From NCBI GenBank assembly GCA_934279105.1, contig CAKQWR010000050.1, forward strand, positions 1 through 11,931: a stretch of DNA of 11,931 nt, given 5' to 3'. The stretch's first letter is position 1. Each line of letters opens with the position of its first letter. Source of the DNA: an uncultured Oribacterium sp. Lineage in GTDB: Bacteria; Bacillota; Clostridia; Lachnospirales; Lachnospiraceae. The position numbers and the translations under genes are program-made. The notes beneath the pieces are model-generated. The model did not search any database. It saw only the letters and a program-made list of their open reading frames with translations, and was not told where the DNA came from. Of the stretch, positions 6,445-11,931 are shown piece by piece.

Positions 6445-7659
6445 ATGTCAGATTCCAGAACTTCAGAGTTTATTGAGCGTATCCCGGTGGGCCCACTGGC
6501 ACTGATGCCGCTTGATTCGATCAAGCCGCTCGGCGAGAAGGTGAATGAGTATCTTTCGACATGGCGTACACGTCGTGAGAGCGACCATAAGGAAACCATC
6601 GCCTTCAATGGTTATCAGAAGGACGATTATATCGTAAAGGCGAAGGTGTCCCGTTTCGGTTCAGGTGAGGCGAAGGCAAACATCCTTGAGACCGTTCGTG
6701 GTGTGGATCTGTACCTGATGGTGGATGTCATGAACTATGCACAGACCTACAGTCTGTTCGGCCAGGTGAACCATATGTCCCCGGATGATCACTACAGTGA
6801 CCTGAAGAGAGTAATTGCAGCGACGACCGGTAAGGCGAAGCGTATCAATGTCATCATGCCGTTCATGTATGAGTCCCGTCAGCATAAGCGTAACGGACGT
6901 GAGTCCCTGGACTGCGCGATGATGCTTCAGGAGCTTCATGCGATGGGTGTAGAGAACTTCATCACCTTCGATGCACATGACCCACGTGTTATGAATGCGA
7001 TTCCGCAGGATAGCTTCGATAACATTTCCTGCTCCTATCAGTTCATCAAGGCGATCCTTTCGCATGTAGAGGATCTCGATATCGATAAGAACCACATGAT
7101 GATCATCTCTCCGGATGAGGGTGGTATGAGCCGTGCAATCTACTATGCAAACGTGCTCGGTATCGATATGGGTATGTTCTATAAGAGACGTGACTACTCA
7201 AAGGTTGTAAACGGACGTAACCCGATCGTTGCACATGAGTTCCTCGGTGCAGATGTTGAGGGCAAGGATGTATTTATCATCGATGACATGATCTCCTCCG
7301 GTGAGTCCCTCATCGATACCGCAAAGGAGCTTAAGGAACGTAAGGCAAGACGTGTATTCGCATGCTGCACCTTCGGTCTTTTCACCTCCGGATTTAACAA
7401 GTTCGATCAGGCATATGATAACGGCATCTTAAACGGTGTCTTCACCACCAACCTGATCTATCAGCAGCCAGAGCTGCTCACGAAGCCGTGGTATGTAAGT
7501 GTTGATATGTCGAAGTACATCGCACTGATCATCGATAATCTCAACCACGACATGTCGATTTCATCGATTCTGGATTCCAGCCAGAAGATCAACGATAAGA
7601 TCACTGCATACAGAGCACACCGTGAGGAGATGAACCAGCAGATGGAGCTTCCACTGTAA
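6445..7659 (+). CDS. prs: Ribose-phosphate pyrophosphokinase, long atypical clostridial form
   Basis: 404 residues from ATG 6445 with a near-perfect ribosome binding site; classical Prs is about 315 residues. The enzyme makes PRPP from ribose 5-phosphate and ATP for nucleotide, histidine and tryptophan synthesis. Family features present: MPFMYESRQHKRNGRESLDCAMMLQ (138-162, the ATP/flexible-loop region), FDAHDP (175-180, metal/active-site histidine region), SPDEGGMSRA (222-231, matching SPD-x-GG-x-x-RA) and the PRPP loop DVFIIDDMISSGES (275-288), where classical enzymes have DDMIDTGGT. The changes, an extra ~45-residue N-terminus and a C-terminal extension fit the divergent form common in Clostridia. 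It is a single-gene unit with its own promoter and terminator. Confidence 0.9.
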   Translation: MSDSRTSEFIERIPVGPLALMPLDSIKPLGEKVNEYLSTWRTRRESDHKETIAFNGYQKDDYIVKAKVSRFGSGEAKANILETVRGVDLYLMVDVMNYAQTYSLFGQVNHMSPDDHYSDLKRVIAATTGKAKRINVIMPFMYESRQHKRNGRESLDCAMMLQELHAMGVENFITFDAHDPRVMNAIPQDSFDNISCSYQFIKAILSHVEDLDIDKNHMMIISPDEGGMSRAIYYANVLGIDMGMFYKRRDYSKVVNGRNPIVAHEFLGADVEGKDVFIIDDMISSGESLIDTAKELKERKARRVFACCTFGLFTSGFNKFDQAYDNGILNGVFTTNLIYQQPELLTKPWYVSVDMSKYIALIIDNLNHDMSISSILDSSQKINDKITAYRAHREEMNQQMELPL

Positions 7660-7689
7660 GTCTGGACAGATGAATATGCTTTAAGAACA

Positions 7690-7719
7690 GAGAGTCGCCG
7701 TTGCAGGCGACTCTTTTTC
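7690..7719 (+). terminator. Rho-independent terminator after prs
   Basis: A perfect 9-bp stem AGAGTCGCC (7691-7699) / GGCGACTCT (7706-7714) with loop GTTGCA runs into T's. It ends 18 bases before the next start codon. Confidence 0.92.
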
Positions 7720-7736
7720 TATGTACAATAAAAGCT

Positions 7737-8933
7737 ATGAATCCGACCAAAGAACATCAATTTCGAAATAAAATAAACTGGTATGTATTTCTGCTTTCGC
7801 TGCTCGTCGTTCTGATTCACAGCGTGAACCTTGCGATCAATAACCAGACACTGGAAACCATGATTCTGACCGCAGATCACACCGGTGAGACGATTCCGGG
7901 TATCACCGGTATCACCGGCCACATCGAGCACCTGCTGTCGAACGCCCTCGGCCAGATGGCCGTGCCCGGATTTTTTCTCGTTTCCGGTTACCTGTTTTTT
8001 CGTACGCTCCGTGGCTTCCGGGATATCGGGCGGAAATGGTACGAACGTATGGGCTCGCTGGTTGTGCCGTATGGTGCATGGAACGTCCTGTGGTACCTCG
8101 TGTATGTACTGAGCGGCCGGCGGAGCTTCTCACTCGAAGCGATGAGCGAAGCGGCCGTGAGCTATGCATGCAATCCGACCTTCTGGTATATGCACCAGCT
8201 GATTCTTCTGACACTGCTGGCACCGATCCTGTATGCACTTTTGCGAACGTCCTGGATTATGATCCTTTCGCTTCTACTGCTCACCGTTTACATCTACGCA
8301 GGCTACCAGCTTCCGCTGGTCAATGCAGACGCCCTCATCTATTATGGCGTCGGTGCACTGTTTGCCTGCCATGGACGGACGTTCTTCGAGTCCGGCACAG
8401 CAGAAATCGCCGGTGTGAGCATGCTGCTTCTCGCCTGGATCCTTCAGATCCTGACACCGGTCAAGCTGACACATTTCGTTATACATGCGGAGAGTGGTAT
8501 CGCCCGGATGTCGCTTATGACCTATCTACTGAGCGGCGGTCCACTGGCATGCGGCATCGGACGTCTGTTGCAGCAGCTGCCACTGTTTGTGCTTTCGCTT
8601 TCTTCTGCAGGTGCGCAGGCGGTGGTCGCCATCGTCCGTCGCCTCCTGCTGTCGCTTGGACTGTGGTTTGCGTTGCCGATGGAGAAGCTGCCGGACGCAC
8701 GACCATATATGAAAAACAGCTTCTTTCTGTATGCGGTGCATTATCCGATTGCACGCGCGCAGTGTTATATGATAAAGTACTTGGGCATTCCGTACGACGG
8801 ATGGGGGGAGATGATACATCTGATAGCGTATCTTCTGACACCGATGGTAGTTGTTGCTGCAGCGTACGGACTGAAACGTATATTACAACGGTACCTGCCG
8901 CTTCAGTGGAAGATCCTGAGCGGAGGACGATAG
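7737..8933 (+). CDS. Membrane acyltransferase, acyltransferase 3 family
   Basis: 398 residues from ATG 7737; the in-frame TTG at 7701 is inside the terminator and not credible. About ten hydrophobic segments span the protein, with a short charged N-terminus (MNPTKEHQFRNKINW) leading into the first helix, which carries the family-typical late histidine, VVLIHS (H28). Other family signs are PGFFLVSGYLFF (77-88), RMGSLVVPYGAWNVLWYL (104-121), FWYMHQLILL (149-158) and FFLYAVHYPIAR (329-340). Such proteins O-acylate exported glycans, peptidoglycan or lipids; the substrate cannot be told here. No fused SGNH domain is present. There is no clear Shine-Dalgarno sequence before the ATG (ACAATAAAAGCT), so translation may be weak or start differently. 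The next gene begins 7 bases after the stop. Confidence 0.8.
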   Translation: MNPTKEHQFRNKINWYVFLLSLLVVLIHSVNLAINNQTLETMILTADHTGETIPGITGITGHIEHLLSNALGQMAVPGFFLVSGYLFFRTLRGFRDIGRKWYERMGSLVVPYGAWNVLWYLVYVLSGRRSFSLEAMSEAAVSYACNPTFWYMHQLILLTLLAPILYALLRTSWIMILSLLLLTVYIYAGYQLPLVNADALIYYGVGALFACHGRTFFESGTAEIAGVSMLLLAWILQILTPVKLTHFVIHAESGIARMSLMTYLLSGGPLACGIGRLLQQLPLFVLSLSSAGAQAVVAIVRRLLLSLGLWFALPMEKLPDARPYMKNSFFLYAVHYPIARAQCYMIKYLGIPYDGWGEMIHLIAYLLTPMVVVAAAYGLKRILQRYLPLQWKILSGGR

Positions 8934-8940
8934 GAGTTTT

Positions 8941-9951
8941 ATGTTTATTGCAGATCATTGGAAAGATTATGAAGTTATCGACACATCGAATGGTGACAAG
9001 CTGGAGCGTTGGGGAAAGTATATTCTTCGCAGACCGGATCCACAGGTCATCTGGCAGACGTCCTTCCGGAATCCGTACTGGAAGAAGCTGAATGGTCATT
9101 ACCATCGCTCGAATAAGGGCGGCGGTGAGTGGGAGTTCTTCGATCTCCCGAAGCAGTGGAAGATTTCCTACGTGCTTGGTGGCGCGGATCCATCCGCATC
9201 GACACTGAATCCGGAGATGCGTACGACCTACTGCCCGACGGCACCGGTCTATGCACATCTTGGGAAGCTTCCGGTAGAAAAGCGAACCCTGACATTCCAC
9301 CTGAAACCATTTACCTTTAAGCATACCGGTCTTTTCCCGGAGCAGGCGGCAAACTGGGACTGGTTTTCAGATCGTATCCTCGGAGAGGTAGAGCGTCGGA
9401 AGATGGAGGGCATCGATCGTCCGGTGAAAGTATTGAATCTTTTCGCCTATACGGGTGGCGCGACGCTCGCGGCAGCTGCCGCTGGCGCACAGGTGACCCA
9501 TGTCGACGCGTCGAAGGGTATGGTACAGTGGGCGAAGGAAAATGCAGAAGCATCCCATCTGAAGGATGCACCGATTCGCTGGCTCGTCGATGACTGCATG
9601 AAGTTCGTCGAGCGCGAGATCCGTCGCGGCAATACCTATGACGCCATCATTATGGATCCGCCGTCGTATGGCCGCGGACCGAAGGGCGAAATCTGGAAAA
9701 TCGAGGACTCTGTATATCCGCTCGTGCAGCAGGCTGCGAAACTGCTGACGAAGGACAGCATTTTCTTCCTGATCAATTCCTATACGACCGGACTCCAGCC
9801 GGCGGTCATGAGTTACATGCTCGGTACCGCGATCCGCGCGAAGCTCGGCGGTGTGATCCACTCAGAAGAGGTCGGACTTCCGGTGACAGAAACAGGCCTG
9901 GTGCTGCCATGTGGATGCAGTGGCCGATGGGAAAACTGCGAAAAGTCATAA
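8941..9951 (+). CDS. Class I SAM-dependent methyltransferase, RlmI/RlmK-like
   Basis: 336 residues from ATG 8941, with AGGAG at 8932-8936 overlapping the previous stop. The SAM-binding Rossmann core shows motif I VLNLFAYTGGATL (164-176), the ribose-binding acidic position in HVDAS (187-191), DDC at 217-219 and the catalytic-region motif IIMDPPSYGRG (236-246), a DPPxF/Y type found in 23S rRNA cytosine and guanine methyltransferases. KHTGLFPEQAANWDW (127-141) is typical of the RlmI/RlmK-like family that methylates rRNA. The RNA target and position are not determinable. Compared with relatives as I remember them, there is an extra stretch of about 35 residues (roughly 79-115) between WKISY and LTFHLKPF. 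It is likely co-transcribed with the acyltransferase, though no functional link is evident. Confidence 0.82.
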   Translation: MFIADHWKDYEVIDTSNGDKLERWGKYILRRPDPQVIWQTSFRNPYWKKLNGHYHRSNKGGGEWEFFDLPKQWKISYVLGGADPSASTLNPEMRTTYCPTAPVYAHLGKLPVEKRTLTFHLKPFTFKHTGLFPEQAANWDWFSDRILGEVERRKMEGIDRPVKVLNLFAYTGGATLAAAAAGAQVTHVDASKGMVQWAKENAEASHLKDAPIRWLVDDCMKFVEREIRRGNTYDAIIMDPPSYGRGPKGEIWKIEDSVYPLVQQAAKLLTKDSIFFLINSYTTGLQPAVMSYMLGTAIRAKLGGVIHSEEVGLPVTETGLVLPCGCSGRWENCEKS

Positions 9952-10097
9952 TAGTAAAGGAAGATAACATTGGCCTCGAGGGCTGGATGTGGTGAATGTG
10001 ACGCTCGATGGTTGTGGATGTAATAGAATCGTAAACAATTCGGTACGATTATTCAGTATTATTCAAGGAATAGAAATTGCATTTGCAGGGGCTAAAG
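9952..10097. other. Intergenic stretch after the methyltransferase gene
   Basis: No gene is supported. No clear T-tailed terminator follows the methyltransferase. An inverted repeat AATCGTA (10027-10033) / TACGATT (10044-10050) with a 10-base spacer is present. A 17-codon TTG frame at 9970 with two Cys codons was considered and not called. Confidence 0.4.
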
Positions 10098-10111
10098 GCT
10101 ATTATAATAGC
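10098..10111 (+). promoter_or_regulatory. Promoter -10 inside a perfect palindrome, for the cell-wall-binding protein
   Basis: GCTATTATAATAGC (10098-10111) is a perfect 14-base palindrome whose right half contains the consensus -10 TATAAT (10103-10108). No good -35 is at 17 bases; TTGCAT (10077-10082) is 20 bases away. An operator overlapping the -10, or activator dependence, would fit, but this is inference. Confidence 0.5.
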
Positions 10112-10114
10112 ATA

Positions 10115-10193
10115 ACTATACGATGCGGATCGGGACTCCGGGAGGCATCCACGAGCGTTGGATCCGGCGAAACCGGATTCGGAGGGACAGAAT
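10115..10193 (+). promoter_or_regulatory. Structured 5' UTR with possible Shine-Dalgarno sequestration
   Basis: About 80 bases between the predicted transcription start and the ATG. GATGC (10122-10126) can pair with GCATC (10145-10149) around an inner CGG-GACT-CCG hairpin. A second stem GGATCCGG (10160-10167) / CCGGATTC (10173-10180) abuts the ribosome binding site GGAGGG (10181-10186). CTCCG (10136-10140) is complementary to CGGAG (10180-10184), so an alternative fold could hide the ribosome binding site. It does not match the c-di-GMP-I riboswitch core as I know it. Confidence 0.4.
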
Positions 10194-11441
10194 ATGTTTA
10201 GAGAAAAGCTGAGAAAAGTTTTATTCGCAGTCGGTGCGCTGGCAGTGATTTCTGCGACGAGCGCATTTGCGGCCGGTTGGACCACCAATGGTAGTGGCGA
10301 GCCAGTATATATGCAGGACAACGGAACCATGGCAGCAAACGCCTGGATCAAGGCAGAGAACGGCGGTCAGACGATCTGGTACTATGCAACCGGAAACGGC
10401 ACCCTGAAGAAGGGCGGATGGCAGACGATCAACGGCTATCGCTTCTATTTCGATGAGATGGGTGTGATGCAGACCGGCTGGGTAGATGACAACAATTACT
10501 ACTGCAGCCCAAGCAGCGGTGCAGCGGTCACTGGCTGGCGCTATCTTCCGATTCCGGAAGACTATGCAGCCTTCTATGAGGACAATGAGAATTACAGTGC
10601 AGGTTCTTCTGCATGGTTCTTCTTCGCCTCCGGCACGAACAAGAAATATGCTTCCGATAATTACAACGTGGTTGTAAAGACCATCAACGGATTAAAGTAT
10701 GGTTTCGATGAGAACGGTCTGATGCAGCTTGGCTGGTCGAAGGTGCAGGATACCAATCCGGAAATCAGCGGCTATATGTACTTTGCGAAGCAGAGCGACA
10801 GCCGCTTCAAGCAGGGCCAGCTTCTCGAGAATACCTGGTACACGACGACCGGTCCGCAGAACAACGATGGTTCTTATGACGAGAGCCTCGCAAGCGGTGA
10901 TGTAGAGTACTTCTACTTCCGGAATAATGGACGTCCGGCAGCAGGTACGAGAGGAGATTATTTGGTACAGTCCATCGGTGGTAAGAAGTATCTCTTCAAT
11001 GAGAAGGGTAACCCTGTGTATGGTATGCAGAAGGGTTCGACGACGACCGACGCAAGCGTGCATTATTACTACTGCGGTTCCAGCAAGTCGGACTGCTCTG
11101 TAAAGACCGGACGCTTTGTGATGACCGAGGCAGATGGCGATAAGATCACCTTCTATGCAGAGAGCAATGGACGTGGCTATACTGGTGTGAAGAACGGCTA
11201 CCTTTATTATGAAGGAAGACTGCAGCAGGCAGATCAGAGTGCGAAGTACCAGACCTGTGAAGTGGATGGAAAGAACTATGTGATTTCCTATTCCGGTCTC
11301 GTTATGAAGAGTAAGACGAATCTTCGGGATACCGATGGCAACAAGGTATCAACGAATTCTGACGGTACACTGAAGGCGAACCTGGATGGCAGCCTCGAAG
11401 CACTGACGCCGGCTGCACCGGACGTGGACGAGATTGATTGA
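10194..11441 (+). CDS. Secreted cell-wall-binding repeat protein
   Basis: 415 residues from ATG 10194 with GGAGGG at 10181-10186; the in-frame TTG at 10158 is upstream of this site and was not used. The N-terminus (MFREKLRKVLFAVGALAVISATSAFA-A) is a signal peptide with likely cleavage near residue 26. The rest is a string of aromatic/glycine repeats of the choline-binding/cell-wall-binding type: GGWQTINGYRFYFDEMGVMQTGW (74-96), TGWRYLP, INGLKYGFDENGLMQLGW (164-181), a longer unit near 190-250, then IGGKKYLFNEKGNPVYGMQKG (261-281) and VDGKNYVISYSGLVMKS near 357-373. Such repeats attach proteins to surface polysaccharide or form solenoids. No enzymatic domain, LPXTG motif or membrane anchor is visible, and the C-terminus is acidic (AAPDVDEID). 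It may be a structural surface protein or adhesin. Confidence 0.85.
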   Translation: MFREKLRKVLFAVGALAVISATSAFAAGWTTNGSGEPVYMQDNGTMAANAWIKAENGGQTIWYYATGNGTLKKGGWQTINGYRFYFDEMGVMQTGWVDDNNYYCSPSSGAAVTGWRYLPIPEDYAAFYEDNENYSAGSSAWFFFASGTNKKYASDNYNVVVKTINGLKYGFDENGLMQLGWSKVQDTNPEISGYMYFAKQSDSRFKQGQLLENTWYTTTGPQNNDGSYDESLASGDVEYFYFRNNGRPAAGTRGDYLVQSIGGKKYLFNEKGNPVYGMQKGSTTTDASVHYYYCGSSKSDCSVKTGRFVMTEADGDKITFYAESNGRGYTGVKNGYLYYEGRLQQADQSAKYQTCEVDGKNYVISYSGLVMKSKTNLRDTDGNKVSTNSDGTLKANLDGSLEALTPAAPDVDEID

Positions 11442-11448
11442 TTACGTA

Positions 11449-11465
11449 GCATTCGTGGAGAATGC
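11449..11465 (+). repeat. Small hairpin after the cell-wall-binding gene
   Basis: GCATTC (11449-11454) / GAATGC (11460-11465) with a 5-base loop and no T-tract; probably not a terminator alone. Confidence 0.35.
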
Positions 11466-11527
11466 AGATCGAAGGAGATGAGCTCGCCGAAGAGCGTGTT
11501 CGCATATAGAAAATCTTGATATATTCT

Positions 11528-11583
11528 TTCATATAAGGAGAGAGTCCGATTCCGAGAAGGAACGGGCTCTCTTCTTATATGAA
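11528..11583 (+). terminator. Very long hairpin, likely terminator of the cell-wall-binding gene
   Basis: Positions 11528-11548 pair with 11563-11583 over 21 bp, broken only by two G-U wobbles; the 14-base interior also contains TTCC/GGAA. The inner GAGAGAG...CTCTCT part followed by TCTTCTTATAT resembles a terminator, and the outer arms extend it with an AT-rich stem. The near-symmetry means it could also stop transcription from the other side. Confidence 0.65.
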
Positions 11584-11620
11584 GAAATAAGGTGAGTGTA
11601 GTTTGATTGGTAGAAGGAGT

Positions 11621-11694
11621 GTTACTGTTCAAACATGGTTATGTCAAGGCGTGGCTTCCGGCTGTTGTTCGCCGAGCCACGAGTGAACAGTAGC
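11621..11694. repeat. Three-way-junction-like inverted repeat element
   Basis: The outer stem GTTACTGTTCA (11621-11631) / TGAACAGTAGC (11684-11694) has 11 pairs with one wobble. It encloses a small hairpin ACAT-GGTT-ATGT (11633-11644) and a strong hairpin CGTGGCT-TC-CGGC / GCCG-AGCCACG (11650-11662 with 11671-11681) with loop TGTTGTTC. No coding frame of note crosses it. Either a REP/MITE-type repeat unit or a structured RNA. Confidence 0.6.
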
Positions 11695-11732
11695 GAAGGA
11701 GTTTGTCAGGGTTTCTTCTATATAAAAAGTGC

Positions 11733-11761
11733 TTGCAATTCCTGGAAACAGATGTTAATAT
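11733..11761 (+). promoter_or_regulatory. Extended -10 sigma-A promoter
   Basis: TTGCAA (11733-11738), a 17-base spacer and TAATAT (11756-11761) preceded by TGT. The TGTTAATAT block is identical to that of the promoter at 4383-4411. Predicted start is at about 11766-11768; no open reading frame with a ribosome binding site follows within the window. Confidence 0.6.
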
Positions 11762-11763
11762 AT

Positions 11764-11860
11764 GACACGCACGGCAAGGTGGTCACCTGCTGTGCTGTAC
11801 ATTATTTAAGGATACACACGGCAGTGTGGAAACGTGTATAAGATTTTATACATATTTTCA
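11764..11860 (+). ncRNA. Possible small structured transcript
   Basis: Downstream of the promoter at 11733 are a hairpin GCAC-GGC-A-AGGT / ACCT-GC-T-GTGC (11769-11795, loop GGTC), a hairpin CACAC/GTGTG (11815-11819 with 11824-11828) and TGTATAA/TTATACA (11835-11841 with 11846-11852), followed by TATTTTC. No coding frame is convincing, so this may be a short RNA or a leader of the next gene. The last stem is AT-rich and a weak terminator. Confidence 0.25.
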
Positions 11861-11870
11861 GAAAAATTGC

Positions 11871-11899
11871 TTGCAATAAAAAAGCATGTGTGTTATCTT
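11871..11899 (+). promoter_or_regulatory. Extended -10 promoter reading out of the window
   Basis: TTGCAA (11871-11876), a 17-base spacer and TATCTT (11894-11899) preceded by TGT. The -35 shares GCTTGCAA with the promoter 138 bases upstream. Transcription would begin near 11906 and enter whatever follows the window. Confidence 0.5.
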
Positions 11900-11931
11900 T
11901 GTACACGCTGTGACATGATAGCAATGAAATG

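Noticed and set aside
7701..7736. In-frame TTG extension of the acyltransferase
   Set aside because: It starts inside the prs terminator hairpin; the added residues do not resemble the family N-terminus.
8036..9091. Alternative + strand frame overlapping the acyltransferase
   Set aside because: Arg/Ser/Thr/Cys-rich translation without membrane segments or motifs; the overlapping frame is a convincing acyltransferase.
9970..10023. 17-codon TTG frame with two Cys codons after GGAAG
   Set aside because: Very short, rare start codon, no recognisable similarity; easily chance.
4290..10034. Shared 11-mer TAGAATCGTAA at 4290-4300 and 10024-10034
   Set aside because: Several 11-base matches are expected by chance in 12 kb, and the flanks are not alike.
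10158..10193. In-frame TTG extension of the cell-wall-binding protein
   Set aside because: It would place 12 polar residues before a complete signal peptide; ATG 10194 has the ribosome binding site GGAGGG.
10115..10193. c-di-GMP riboswitch before the surface-protein gene
   Set aside because: Such riboswitches often precede surface proteins in Clostridia, but the conserved core sequences I know are absent.

Overview
The window reads as chromosomal DNA of a low-to-mid GC Gram-positive anaerobe, most likely a Lachnospiraceae-type member of the Clostridia. The evidence is the gene set: a TRAP transporter, a DnaD-domain protein paired with a DnaC/DnaI-type ATPase, the long (about 400 residue) atypical ribose-phosphate pyrophosphokinase, and a secreted protein built of aromatic cell-wall-binding repeats. 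Strong AGGAGG-type ribosome binding sites and compact hairpin-plus-T terminators agree with this. No species can be named from sequence alone. All convincing genes are on the + strand. I see no rRNA, tRNA, CRISPR array, transposase or prophage gene.

Layout. (1) 3-761 is the C-terminal part of a TRAP large permease (DctM), closed by a terminator at 793-829. (2) 948-3925 is a tight three-gene run: a small YcxB-like membrane protein, a lipoprotein TRAP solute-binding protein (DctP-like), and murC for peptidoglycan precursor synthesis, closed by a terminator at 3936-3965. (3) 3926-4561 is a 636-base non-coding region. It holds a perfect 16-bp GC-rich inverted repeat, an AT-rich stretch, a regularly spaced array of DnaA-box-like sites, a good extended -10 promoter, and a candidate structured RNA of about 97 nt ending in a T-tract. 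(4) 4562-6302 holds dnaD-like and dnaC/dnaI-like genes overlapping by 26 bases, the likely replication-initiation/helicase-loading pair. (5) 6445-7659 is prs with its own promoter and terminator. (6) 7737-9951 is a membrane acyltransferase followed at once by an RlmI-like SAM-dependent methyltransferase. (7) 10194-11441 is a secreted cell-wall-binding repeat protein with a structured 5' UTR. (8) 11442-11931 is non-coding: a very long hairpin, a three-way-junction-like inverted repeat, and two closely similar promoters, the last of which fires out of the window.

The most interesting part is 4190-4514. DnaA-box-like motifs sit directly upstream of a promoter whose predicted transcript begins at the 5' strand of a closing stem and ends in a T-tract, just ahead of two replication genes. 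This could be DnaA-controlled expression of the helicase loader through an attenuator or small RNA, or part of an origin or DnaA-binding locus. The sequence alone cannot decide between these. The second candidate is the structured, apparently non-coding 11621-11694 element, which looks like a REP/MITE-type or structured RNA unit.
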